Assembly: GCA_002027195.1 (NCBI GenBank)
Contig: MWJO01000002.1
Span: forward strand, 1-64,000
DNA from: Streptomyces sp. GKU 895
GTDB lineage: Bacteria > Actinomycetota > Actinomycetes > Streptomycetales > Streptomycetaceae
Direction: 5' to 3'
Length of the DNA: 64,000 bases
Each line of letters begins with the position of its first letter. Position 1 is the stretch's first letter. This document shows, piece by piece, positions 52,659 to 60,732 of the stretch. Made by a program: the position numbers and the translations under genes. The notes below the pieces were generated by a model. That model ran no database searches. It was not told where the DNA came from and saw only the letters and a program-made list of their open reading frames with translations.

Positions 52659-54203
52659 ATGCGCGTGCCAGGCAACATCATGCAGAAGCTAGACCTGTCT
52701 ACGGCGGCAAGTCACTGCCTCACCACCCCAATGGATCGACTACCACTCCTGGTGCATGACCGATGCCTGTCAGATGCAAAAGACGTGCTGGTCAAGTGGG
52801 TGCGGGCCAGCTTCACTGGCGGGGCTAACGTCCCAAAAGAGGTAATCACAATGCCGAAGAGCAGGTTCGGTCAGCGCCCTATCATTTTGTCGTCCCTTCC
52901 TTCGAGAATCCTCTACCAGGCACTCGTCTCCGGAATAGCGTCTGAATTGGAGCCTAATAGCCGAGGCGGAGAATCATGGGTTCGCCACGAGGCATTCGCA
53001 GAAGAATCACCCAGCGAATACATTGTCGAAGTCGATATTGCCGCATGCTATGAGTTTATCGACCATGAACGACTCCGGGAGGAACTAGTAACACGCACTC
53101 TCGATGCCGGGTACGCGAAATCCATCACGAATTACCTGGAAGAGTGCTCGACTAACAGGCGTGGCCTTCCTCAACTCACAACAGCAAGCGATATTCTCGC
53201 CGATGTCTACTTGAGCATCATTGAACGACAACTCATGCGACAGGGACTCGAAGTTTCGAGATACGCGGACGATTTCTTCATACGAGTCGACAGCTGGGAG
53301 CGAGCGAATGAGACCATCGAGTACGCGGCGGAATACGCGCGGAATCTGGGATTGATCCTTTCGTATGAGAAAACGCGCGCAGCTCGCACTCTCTCCTTCA
53401 AGAAAAAGGCGGAGTCGCAGAGAGAGCTCCAGAAACGCTACTTCGACAGCGAAAAGGAGCGGATGACATTCTTTCACGTCGCAGGGGGCGGCCGATACGG
53501 AGATGCGTCTCTTGTAGAGGTACTCCCCAGCGATGTCGAAACGCTGAAGGCCTCAATGTGGCGCGTCATATCGGATTGGCAAGCGAAAAGCGGCAGTGCT
53601 CGCGCTCATCCAGATATCGAAGTGCACAGCGAATCCTCTCTCCGACAATTGCTGCCACTTGCGATCTCTGTACTCCAAGACGAAAAGCGGATAGATAACT
53701 CGATTTTGTCGAACCTCGTGACAGCCGAACCTATTCGACTTGAAAGGATCTGTCGCTATATCCTTGGACGTCTGAGCAAAACAGGGGAAGATGAAGACAA
53801 CTGGAAGCTTCTTCAGTCTCTCACCGAATCGGGTCGCCTAAGCCCCTGGGGCCGACTCTGGCTCTTGCATGTGATTGGCGAACTCCCTGAAATCGACAGT
53901 CGCGCCTTTGAACGTGTGCAGCGCTGGGTGCAAAGCCAACTCGCTGACCGTCACGAAACGGTCAGAGCACAAGCGGCTTGGGCAGCAGCCACCTTCAGGC
54001 AGCTTAAAGACGACCAAGTCTATGAGCTGCTTAGGGCGGCTACACCAATTACTCTGCCGGGCATCGCCGCCGCCATGGGCAGAAAGGCGGGTGTCCTGTC
54101 CTCAGAAGGTCGCCAGGGAGGGCTCAGTAAGGCACTAATTTCGTCCGTTACGAGCGAGAGCGTTCTGAACAAGAATGCCTACGAATGGGGCGAAAAGATA
54201 TGA
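52659..54203 (+). CDS. divergent reverse transcriptase with helical C-terminal domain (Abi/UG-like)
   Basis: 514 residues. RT palm: motif A VEVDIAACYEF (Asp126), motif B region RGLPQLTTASDILADVYL (169-185), motif C RYADDFF (YADD 202-205), then LGLILSYEKTRAAR. Residues from about 300 are all-helical and HEAT-like (PWGRLWLLHVIGELPE, RAQAAWAAATFRQL). There is no maturase or nuclease domain and no retron NAxxH motif. This fits abortive-infection/unknown-group RTs used in phage defence. GGGGAGAAACC precedes the ATG. Base composition is clearly more AT-rich than the element backbone. It overlaps the next gene by ATGA. Confidence 0.88.
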   Translation: MRVPGNIMQKLDLSTAASHCLTTPMDRLPLLVHDRCLSDAKDVLVKWVRASFTGGANVPKEVITMPKSRFGQRPIILSSLPSRILYQALVSGIASELEPNSRGGESWVRHEAFAEESPSEYIVEVDIAACYEFIDHERLREELVTRTLDAGYAKSITNYLEECSTNRRGLPQLTTASDILADVYLSIIERQLMRQGLEVSRYADDFFIRVDSWERANETIEYAAEYARNLGLILSYEKTRAARTLSFKKKAESQRELQKRYFDSEKERMTFFHVAGGGRYGDASLVEVLPSDVETLKASMWRVISDWQAKSGSARAHPDIEVHSESSLRQLLPLAISVLQDEKRIDNSILSNLVTAEPIRLERICRYILGRLSKTGEDEDNWKLLQSLTESGRLSPWGRLWLLHVIGELPEIDSRAFERVQRWVQSQLADRHETVRAQAAWAAATFRQLKDDQVYELLRAATPITLPGIAAAMGRKAGVLSSEGRQGGLSKALISSVTSESVLNKNAYEWGEKI

Positions 54204-54748
54204 GCTCACTGATTCCTTCGACATCTGGTGAGAGAGCGATTCTGAGGATCGCTTCAATTCTGGCAGAGGAGAAAGACGGGAGCAGCGCCGTCGTGAGCTT
54301 CGTGACTCTAACTGAAGCTCACGTAGACACCTGCCTACGGAGGCTTTTCATACTTTCCGGTGCACTAGATAGTGAATTGAGCAGTCACCTATACCGAGAG
54401 GTTCAGGACTCAATTCATCGAACCTGGGAATCGCGATATAGATGGCTATCCCAAGCCTTCGACATCGTGATTCGAGGATCGAAATACGAACAAGACTTCA
54501 GCCTCCTTGTCGAACTTCGCAACAGTGTCGTTCACGGCAACGGCGGCATGACCGATTTTCAGGTTGCCAAGGTGCCGCAGATGATTGCTATTCGTACTGG
54601 ACTTCAGCGATGTCTCGGCCTGGAGACACAAGGACGAAAATTCCTGCTCGATAGGCACATAATAATGCCTGCCGCAAGGATATGCCGCGACTACATTCAA
54701 GAGTTCGATCAAACCGTCAAGTTGAAGTTTCCATCCTTCGACATCTGA
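54200..54748 (+). CDS. HEPN-motif protein coupled to the reverse transcriptase
   Basis: 182 residues, all-helical. The segment LLVELRNSVVHGNGG contains R-N-x3-H (Arg107, His112), the RX4-6H catalytic motif of HEPN ribonucleases and toxins. Its ATG overlaps the RT stop by 4 nt, implying fixed stoichiometry. AbiA joins an RT to a HEPN domain in one chain; here the parts would be separate genes. It probably acts as the RNA-cutting effector, controlled by the RT or its product (inference). Confidence 0.72.
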   Translation: MSSLIPSTSGERAILRIASILAEEKDGSSAVVSFVTLTEAHVDTCLRRLFILSGALDSELSSHLYREVQDSIHRTWESRYRWLSQAFDIVIRGSKYEQDFSLLVELRNSVVHGNGGMTDFQVAKVPQMIAIRTGLQRCLGLETQGRKFLLDRHIIMPAARICRDYIQEFDQTVKLKFPSFDI

Positions 54749-54798
54749 AACGGTTGTTGCCTCAAATAGCACTGCAAAAATCGACGTGCCGCCTGAAG

Positions 54799-55836
54799 TC
54801 AATTAGCACAATCGCTAATCACCGAGCCTAGCGGATTTCTGTCGAAATAATGCGCGTCATCAAGGATCTTACCCTCTATGTACTCTTTAATTTTGCGACC
54901 TCCGGGGTAAGGGGATTCGGTGGGCGACTCGCCAGACATATACTCGATGCGCATTACGTAGCTCTCTATGAGGCCGTCCCCGTCCGCCATTAGCACCACC
55001 CCTTTTTCGAAGCGGAAAAAGGAGTCCACCTCTCCCGAAGCCACGTCTATAACCCAGTTGATAGCCTTAGTCGCTTCGATTAGCAGGACGTAGAGGTAGT
55101 TCCGATCCGTCTGGAACTCTGCAAACAACTGCTTGTACAAAGGCGGATCCCAGTGGCCGATTCTCCTGTAGTCCATCTTGATCTTCCATATGGGATCATT
55201 TTCCAACGCCATGCACTGATTTAGATGGGATAGCAGGTCTCCCACGATGGAGTTTAGGTTATCGAGAGCGCGCGCAGTTTTAGGGTACTGCGTCGGCCAG
55301 CGCATGCTAAGCATCCACTTTCCAGCCTGTATGAGGTGCTCATATAGGGCGTCGAAAATAATCGGATGGGGCTGGTTGAGTTGAGATGTGATGGACTGCC
55401 ATTCGTCGCAGAACTTTTCTTCCCATATGGAAAGAAGGCCCACCATCCTCTCTGAGAGTTCGCGCTGGGTTGTTCCTGTAGGGCCGAGTTTTTCGTCCAC
55501 GCTCTGTTCGTGATTATTTTTCATCCGAACCAACGAGTCTACAGAGAAACCTCGCCCACCGTCCTTATCGATAAGAGTGTGATGAGTTGGGCACAATAGC
55601 AATAGGTTCTCGTAGCTGTCGAGTTTGCTAACATCGTATTTTGGATCGTGACGAGGACCGTCCTCTTTGCTGGACCGTATGTGTGCCTCTTCTCCAATTA
55701 CTACGCCCGCTCTCGTAAAAACCTCCGAAACCTCCGAGTCGAGATCAGGAGTCAGCGACTGAAAGCAGTCAGGGTAAGCACACCTATTTCCGGCTCTCCC
55801 CCAGAGAAATTTCCTGCTCATGACCGATATAGACAC
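54799..55836 (-). CDS. HNH endonuclease-domain protein
   Basis: 345 residues. N-terminal HNH: CAYPDC (19-24), EEAHIRSS (49-56), YENLLLLCPTHHTLIDK (75-91), giving the ββα-metal core with a structural Cys pair. The C-terminal two thirds is helical with no known family and may sense or bind a partner. GTG 55836 follows AAGGAG. It is convergent with the HEPN gene and equally AT-rich (for example 42% GC over 54841-54900). Likely defence nuclease; target unknown. Confidence 0.82.
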   Translation of the reverse strand: MSISVMSRKFLWGRAGNRCAYPDCFQSLTPDLDSEVSEVFTRAGVVIGEEAHIRSSKEDGPRHDPKYDVSKLDSYENLLLLCPTHHTLIDKDGGRGFSVDSLVRMKNNHEQSVDEKLGPTGTTQRELSERMVGLLSIWEEKFCDEWQSITSQLNQPHPIIFDALYEHLIQAGKWMLSMRWPTQYPKTARALDNLNSIVGDLLSHLNQCMALENDPIWKIKMDYRRIGHWDPPLYKQLFAEFQTDRNYLYVLLIEATKAINWVIDVASGEVDSFFRFEKGVVLMADGDGLIESYVMRIEYMSGESPTESPYPGGRKIKEYIEGKILDDAHYFDRNPLGSVISDCAN

Positions 55837-56046
55837 CGCAACTCCTTTTCCAAAGCACTGTTGGAGCTAACGCTACTGCTTTACGGACTCCCTGGCCTGG
55901 CACTGTAACCGTGCTCGCCCCCTCTTCCCGTCATCATGAGCGCACTCAGCCGGGGGATGTTCGCAGCAGTCGATGGGAGGCAACCTGCCCGGCTCATCCA
56001 ACCGATTGGGTCCATGGCAAGCCCGGTGGGATCTAGGGTCCTCAGC

Positions 56047-56577
56047 ATGGTGAACATGGCAGTCGAGGCAGGCGATGCCGCAACCTGGGCCAGCACACTC
56101 GTGGCCGTGCTCGTGGCCGTGACCGCATGGGTGCAGGGCATGAAGACGAAGGCAGAGCAGGAGGAGCAGGCGCGCGTTCAACGTGAGGCCACAGACCTTG
56201 CCCATCGCCAAACCGAGGCCGCTGAGCGTCGGGCCTTCGCGGTGGAGCAGATGCTAGAGCAGCTGATCACGACGAACGAGCTGCAACCCGGCTCGTCGCT
56301 TCCTCAACCAACTCCATCGTCGATTCATTGGACGTTGGAACGAAGAGGTAAGCACGTCTACCTGCTGCGCAACGTCGGGAGCGAAACGGCAACCGGGGTG
56401 CGAGTCGATCCCTCCAACATGCCATCTATCGCATCCAACCTCCCCGAAGATGCGGTTGTGCGCCCTGGCGAATCCGTGGAGTTCCTCATGGCCGCTTCTA
56501 TGGCAGGACCCCTACCGGGTGAGATTTGGGTGTCTTGGACCGGGGGCTCTCCAGTGGCTGTCTCCGTCCCGAACTAA
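56047..56577 (+). CDS. hypothetical membrane-anchored coiled-coil protein
   Basis: 176 residues. One helix near the N-terminus (WASTLVAVLVAVTAWVQG), then a charged coiled coil (KAEQEEQARVQREATDLAHR) and a beta-rich C-terminal domain (HVYLLRNVGSETATGVRV). The start is uncertain: 55936 is in frame but lacks a better ribosome site. No known function. Confidence 0.55.
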   Translation: MVNMAVEAGDAATWASTLVAVLVAVTAWVQGMKTKAEQEEQARVQREATDLAHRQTEAAERRAFAVEQMLEQLITTNELQPGSSLPQPTPSSIHWTLERRGKHVYLLRNVGSETATGVRVDPSNMPSIASNLPEDAVVRPGESVEFLMAASMAGPLPGEIWVSWTGGSPVAVSVPN

Positions 56578-56816
56578 TCCGGCAGTCGGTTCGAGACGAG
56601 GGCTCCCGTGCTTACTAGGTCGTGCCGGCTCCGCCCCAGATCTCGTGGGGAACCACGGCGAACACCCGGCATCAAGCCAGCTGTGTCCCCTGGACGTAGC
56701 CCCGGTGTGGTCGGCATGCTCACTCCCTAGGGACCGACCGCCCATGAACGCACCTGTAAGCCGCTCCGTAGACCACCGACACAGTTGGAAAGCGTGTTGG
56801 TGGGCAACCTTCCTTT
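56578..56816. other. 239-nt gap in AICE cargo
   Basis: Between two hypothetical genes. No convincing ORF, strong hairpin or operator motif seen. Confidence 0.3.
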
Positions 56817-57263
56817 GTGGACGCCTGGGGGACGCTTCTAGCAACCGCCACTGGTGCGGCAATCGCCCTGTTGGGGCAGTACCTGAGCAAGCGTAGCGAG
56901 GCACGTGCCAGGACTGTGGAGCTGCTGATGGAGGCGTGCGCTCACGTCGCCGCGTCCAGCGGCGATCTGCTCAACCGTGTCTGGGAAGAGCGCGTACTGA
57001 ACCTTGAGGGCCGCGTGGTCGACTGGGACTTGGCCAGCCATCGTCTGGCGACCGCACGCATACAGATCCTGTCCCAGGACGCTGGGCTGTTGGCCGCACT
57101 GCGAGAGGTCAATGATGCCGGCCAGGCCCTGGGTGCCTACTGGCGCCGGGGGAACGCGCAAGAGGCCGAGTACCGGTCCCGGCGGGACCGGTACCGCGCA
57201 GCACTACAGGGGTTCGTCGAGCACAGCAGCCGTGTCGTGGGGAAGCATCTGGAGCGTCCGTGA
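56817..57263 (+). CDS. hypothetical AICE-end membrane protein
   Basis: 148 residues. One N-terminal hydrophobic stretch (LLATATGAAIALLGQYL) and a long helical, charged cytosolic part with RARTVELLMEACAHVA. GTG start. Similar small proteins are seen at AICE and prophage right ends. Function unknown. Confidence 0.6.
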   Translation: MDAWGTLLATATGAAIALLGQYLSKRSEARARTVELLMEACAHVAASSGDLLNRVWEERVLNLEGRVVDWDLASHRLATARIQILSQDAGLLAALREVNDAGQALGAYWRRGNAQEAEYRSRRDRYRAALQGFVEHSSRVVGKHLERP

Positions 57264-57271
57264 GCGACCGC

Positions 57272-57289
57272 CGCACCACAACCGCACCA
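57272..57289. repeat. putative Int arm-type site, right
   Basis: CGCACCACAACCGCACCA, 17/18 identical to 43775-43792 and in the same orientation, 107 nt inside attR. Confidence 0.55.
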
Positions 57290-57396
57290 GATCTAGCGGG
57301 GAACAGCGGGGAACTACGGTGAAAGCCGCTGGGGCCAATCAGGCCGCGAGACGGCTGTGAGCCCAGGTCAGTCCCCCAACCGCCCCTGAATGCCCA

Positions 57397-57444
57397 CAGC
57401 TTCCCAAGCTGAGAGCGCGAGTTCGATTCTCGTCACCCGCTCCA
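57397..57444 (+). other. attR core (48 bp tRNA-Gly fragment)
   Basis: Exact copy of 43666-43713, from the anticodon stem to CCA. It lacks the 5' half of a tRNA, so it is not a functional gene. Confidence 0.96.
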
Positions 57445-57449
57445 GTTGA

Positions 57450-57480
57450 AACCCCCGGATCGATGACCCGGGGGTTCTTT
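57450..57480 (+). terminator. native tRNA-Gly terminator, chromosomal side
   Basis: AACCCCC and GGGGGTT arms with TTCTTT after, displaced from its tRNA by the insertion. Confidence 0.8.
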
Positions 57481-57550
57481 GCTGTCCAGACCGGTGAGCG
57501 GGGTGCGTACTACCAGCGCACCATGAGCGCTGGGCGCCTCGAGCGGCTTG

Positions 57551-58711
57551 TCAGCTCTCCTCGCCGGTACGGCGCCTGCGCGCGTAGTAGACCGCCGCGG
57601 CACCGGCCGCCGCGACCGCGAGACCGGCACCCGCCAGGACGGGAGTGCCGCTCGACGCGCCGGTGTCGGCGAGATCTCCGTTCGGGGCAGGGGTGTTCTC
57701 CCCGGTGTCCGTGCCGGCGCCGGGCGTGGGCGACTCGCTGGGGGCCGCGGAGGCGCTCGCGCCGGGCGTGGGCGACTCGCTGGGGGCCGGGGAGGTGCTC
57801 GCGCCGGGGGTCGGGGAGGCGCTTGCACCGGGCGCGTCGTCATCGGTGAGTTCAGCCGCGAAGACGCCGGCGATCACTTGGTGCCCCTCCGTGTTCGGGT
57901 GGGGGTCCTTCCTCGTGCACGCCCAGGTCAGTCGGCAGATCTCGGCCACGTTCGCCGGCACCTCGCCCGCGCCGGGCACATTCACCTGGGTGGTGAAGTC
58001 GTCCGAGGAGAAGGCCCCGGCCACGTCCGCCACCTTGAAGCCGGTGGCCTTGTACACCTGGGTGATCCCCGTGTTGGCGGCCTTGACCAGGGGAGCCGAC
58101 TCCTTGGCGGCCTGCTGCCCCGCCTCGCCCTGCAGCCAGGCCCCCAGGAACGGGTTGTAGTACGTCGAGCCCACGAACTGGGTGTTGTCCGTGCCCGCCT
58201 TGTGGAGCGCGCCCGCGATCTGGGCGAGGTTCTTCGCCATGGACCGGCTCTTGCTGTTCAGGCATGCCCCGTCGAGGGTGCCCGCCGGGCTGACGCAGTT
58301 GAGGAGGATGTCATCCGCGCCCACGCTGAGGGTCACGTAGGCGACCTTGCCGGGGTGCTGGGCCATGGCCTTGAGGGCGGCGTCCAGTTGGGACGTGGCG
58401 TTCGGGTAGTGGCACTTTCCGCCGTTGATCAGGGACTCGGTGGTCTCACCGGTGCAGCCGAGGCGTATGTGCTCCAGTCCGGGGTCGCGCTGCTTGAGCT
58501 GCGCGTAGAGCTGGTCGGTGTAGGCGACGTCGGTGTCCTTGTCGACGTCCGGCTGGTAGCCGGTCGCCAGGGAGTCTCCGAGCGAGATGTAGTACGTGGC
58601 GTCCTTCTCGTCGGTCGCCGCGTCAGCGGTGGCCAGACCGGACGTGCTCAGCACGAGCGTCATGGCAGAGAGGGCCAGCGGGGGGCCGAAACGCTGAAGG
58701 GATCTCATCAC
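57551..58711 (-). CDS. SGNH/GDSL hydrolase with sortase-type anchor
   Basis: 386 residues. Sec signal (LSAMTLVLSTSGLATADA), SGNH blocks YISLGDSLATGY (Ser), GCTGET, VGADDIL and KDPHPNTEGHQVIA (Asp/His pair), then a Pro/Ser/Ala stalk of repeated PSESPTPGAS units (about 285-340). It ends LADTG, a hydrophobic helix and an Arg-rich tail, matching LAxTG-type sortase E substrates. Likely cell-wall-anchored lipase or esterase; substrate unknown. GTG 58711 or the adjacent ATG starts it. Confidence 0.87.
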   Translation of the reverse strand: MMRSLQRFGPPLALSAMTLVLSTSGLATADAATDEKDATYYISLGDSLATGYQPDVDKDTDVAYTDQLYAQLKQRDPGLEHIRLGCTGETTESLINGGKCHYPNATSQLDAALKAMAQHPGKVAYVTLSVGADDILLNCVSPAGTLDGACLNSKSRSMAKNLAQIAGALHKAGTDNTQFVGSTYYNPFLGAWLQGEAGQQAAKESAPLVKAANTGITQVYKATGFKVADVAGAFSSDDFTTQVNVPGAGEVPANVAEICRLTWACTRKDPHPNTEGHQVIAGVFAAELTDDDAPGASASPTPGASTSPAPSESPTPGASASAAPSESPTPGAGTDTGENTPAPNGDLADTGASSGTPVLAGAGLAVAAAGAAAVYYARRRRTGEES

Positions 58712-59145
58712 TTGCGTGCGCTTCCAGTCAGTGGGGGTTCGAAATGCCGAACGGCAAGAGGTGGGGGCATGCAGAGGGGAAGCAAAGGAAACCAGCCACT
58801 GCGGTTTCCGCCAGAAGAAGCCTCGGTGAAGGCATAGGTGGGATTTCTGCCTCCAGGCGATCGCGGGATCGATCCGGCTTCACCTTGGAGGCGCGGGCGT
58901 CAATCTAGCGGTCTGACAGCCACGTTTGCGTGGCGGGAGGCGACAAGAGTCGATCACTGAGGACACGTGTAACTGTCATAGAGATCCCATCAATTAGCAA
59001 TCGGTAACCGAACCCGTCGGTAGCCTGTCGCTCAGTGATCGACCAGGGGGTGGCCTTGCCGGTTCGAGGACCGGATGATGAACGCCGCGGACGGCTCCGT
59101 GCCCACCCGCTCAGATGGCTCGCGCTCCCCGGCCGTCGTCCGAGT
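58712..59145. other. 434-nt leader/intergenic region with an inverted repeat
   Basis: No supported gene. On the hydrolase side, 58849-58856 and 58886-58892 form CTCCA/TGGAG-based arms about 30 nt apart, with a small CGATC inverted pair inside. It could be a structured 5' leader of the GDSL mRNA. No known riboswitch consensus was confirmed. Confidence 0.4.
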
Positions 59146-60051
59146 TCAGCGGACCAGCCATGTCAGCAGCGTTGTCATCAGGAACACGGCGACGGCCGCG
59201 AGCCAGACCACGAGGCGTGTCGGCCCCGACGGCCCGGGCGGCCGCTCTTCGTCTCCTCGTGACAGCAGTGCGTCCGCGAACTCCTGCGCGGTGTGCGGCC
59301 GTTCCTCTGGTTCCGCGGACAGCGCGGCACGAAGCAGTGCCGCGACGCCGTCCGGAACCCCCAGCTCTCCGGGGATCGTCGGCGACGACGACGTCGCCGA
59401 GCCCTGCGGCACGAGGAGGGCGCGGCCGCCCGAGCCGAACGGCTTGGTCCCGGTCAACAGCTCGAATGCGACGACACCGAGGGCGTACACATCGGCTCGA
59501 CCGTCGAACCCGCCGGTCTGGAACGCCTGTTCGGGTGCCATGTACGCGGGAGTGCCGGTGGTCACCGTCAGCCCCGACGCGTCGGCCAGTTGCTTGGCGC
59601 TGCCGAGGTCCGCGACGAGTACGGCCACGGGCGTGCGGTCGGCGTCGAGGAGGAGGTTCGACGGTTTGATGTCGCGGTGGATGACGCCCGCGTCGTGGAG
59701 CACCTGGACGGCGTACCCGGCCTCGGCCGCCAGCCGGAGCGCCTGCTCGGGCCGGCAGTGGCCTATCTTCTCGGCCAGGGTGCCGCCCCGGACGTAGTCC
59801 ATGACGAAGTACGGTCGGTCGTCGTCGACACCGACGTCGTGCACCCGCACGACACGGGGGCTGGAGATCCTGCGGAGCAGCCTCGCCTCCGCCAGAAAGC
59901 GTTGCCGCACATCGGCGTTCGTGGCCCAGTTGTCGGCCAGCACCTTCACCGCGACATCGGTGTCGAGCTCGGGGTCGTATGCCCTCCAGACAGTGGCGAA
60001 CGAACCGGCCCCCAGCCTGTCCTCAAGGAGATAACGACCTAGCTTCTGCAT
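59146..60051 (-). CDS. membrane Ser/Thr protein kinase
   Basis: 301 residues. Kinase domain about 6-260: Gly loop LGAGSFATVW, VAVKVL lysine, VIHRDIKPSNLLLD catalytic loop, ADLGSAKQ (DLG instead of DFG), TGTPAYMAPEQ activation segment. A C-terminal helix (LVVWLAAVAVFLMTTLLTWL) anchors it, with almost nothing outside, so no PASTA-type sensor. Divergent by 73 nt from an ECF sigma gene, suggesting linked regulation. Confidence 0.92.
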   Translation of the reverse strand: MQKLGRYLLEDRLGAGSFATVWRAYDPELDTDVAVKVLADNWATNADVRQRFLAEARLLRRISSPRVVRVHDVGVDDDRPYFVMDYVRGGTLAEKIGHCRPEQALRLAAEAGYAVQVLHDAGVIHRDIKPSNLLLDADRTPVAVLVADLGSAKQLADASGLTVTTGTPAYMAPEQAFQTGGFDGRADVYALGVVAFELLTGTKPFGSGGRALLVPQGSATSSSPTIPGELGVPDGVAALLRAALSAEPEERPHTAQEFADALLSRGDEERPPGPSGPTRLVVWLAAVAVFLMTTLLTWLVR

Positions 60052-60124
60052 GGGGCAACATTTTCCCTGAACTACTGTGCGGCCTTGTGGGATCCAGGTC
60101 GGACGATATCGGGGGGACAGCAGG

Positions 60125-60670
60125 GTGCTCGAAGAGGATGAGCTGACGCAGCTCGTGACGTCCGCCCAGGCAGGTGACCGGGCCTCCCTGGACCGCCTCC
60201 TCGTCAGGCTCCGGCCCATGGTCATGCGCCGCTGCTCCAGGTTCCTGCCGCACCACGCCGACGCCGAAGAGGCCGCGCAGGACGCGCTGTTGTCCATCAG
60301 CACCCATCTGCACGAGTACGCCGGGCGAGGCTCGTTCCTCGGGTGGGTGACCGTGATCTCGTCGAACGCCGCCAGGTCCACGTACCGCTCCATGCGTCGG
60401 CGCGCGGAGGACAGTCATGCGGTCGTTCCCGACGGGGTCGACCCCCGGACGACGAGCGTCATCGCGGGGACCCGCCTGGACCTGATGGAGTCGCTGGCCG
60501 CGCTGGAGGAGCGGCACCCGGCCCTGGTGGAGTCCTTCGTGCTCCGCGATCTCGGCGACCTGACCTATCTTCAGGTCGCCGAGGTCACCGGAGCTCCGCT
60601 GGGCACGGTCAAGGACCGCATCCATCAGGCTCGTCGCTTCATGCGGGACCGTCTCGGCGGTGGGTTCTGA
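60125..60670 (+). CDS. ECF RNA polymerase sigma factor
   Basis: 181 residues. Sigma region 2 (MVMRRCSRFLPHHADAEEAAQ, FLGWVTVISSNAARSTYRSM) and region 4 (DLTYLQVAEVTGAPLGTVKD, RIHQARRFMRDRL). GTG 60125 follows GGGGGACAG. There is no anti-sigma gene adjacent; the divergent kinase may regulate it instead (inference). Followed by two exported proteins. Confidence 0.9.
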   Translation: MLEEDELTQLVTSAQAGDRASLDRLLVRLRPMVMRRCSRFLPHHADAEEAAQDALLSISTHLHEYAGRGSFLGWVTVISSNAARSTYRSMRRRAEDSHAVVPDGVDPRTTSVIAGTRLDLMESLAALEERHPALVESFVLRDLGDLTYLQVAEVTGAPLGTVKDRIHQARRFMRDRLGGGF

Positions 60671-60732
60671 GACGCCTGCGACTCTCCGCTTCCGACCGGT
60701 ATCAGCCTGACCAGCGGCCGGGAGGTGCTGCC

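Larger units (their letters stand above)
43666..57444. mobile_element. AICE integrated in tRNA-Gly(CCC)
   Basis: A 13.8-kb element bounded by 48-bp identical direct repeats (43666-43713 and 57397-57444), the left one inside the functional tRNA. Inside are int, xis, a rolling-circle-type RepSA, spread proteins, an FtsK/TraB translocase, a GntR repressor and a Nudix protein. This matches the pSAM2-type actinomycete integrative and conjugative elements, which excise, replicate and move as double-stranded DNA through a single translocase. Cargo at 52.4-57.3 kb includes a reverse transcriptase, a HEPN-motif protein and an HNH nuclease. Confidence 0.96.

Noticed and set aside
52659..54203. RT as a retron or group II intron protein
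   Set aside because: No NAxxH retron motif, no maturase or HNH domain, and no group II intron ends seen; Abi/UG-type fits better, though a retron-like msd role for the upstream hairpin is not fully excluded.
57397..57444. Second tRNA-Gly gene
   Set aside because: Only the 3' half is present; it is the attR duplication.
58849..58892. Known riboswitch (for example ydaO/c-di-AMP) before the GDSL gene
   Set aside because: Inverted repeat present, but conserved core segments could not be matched with confidence.
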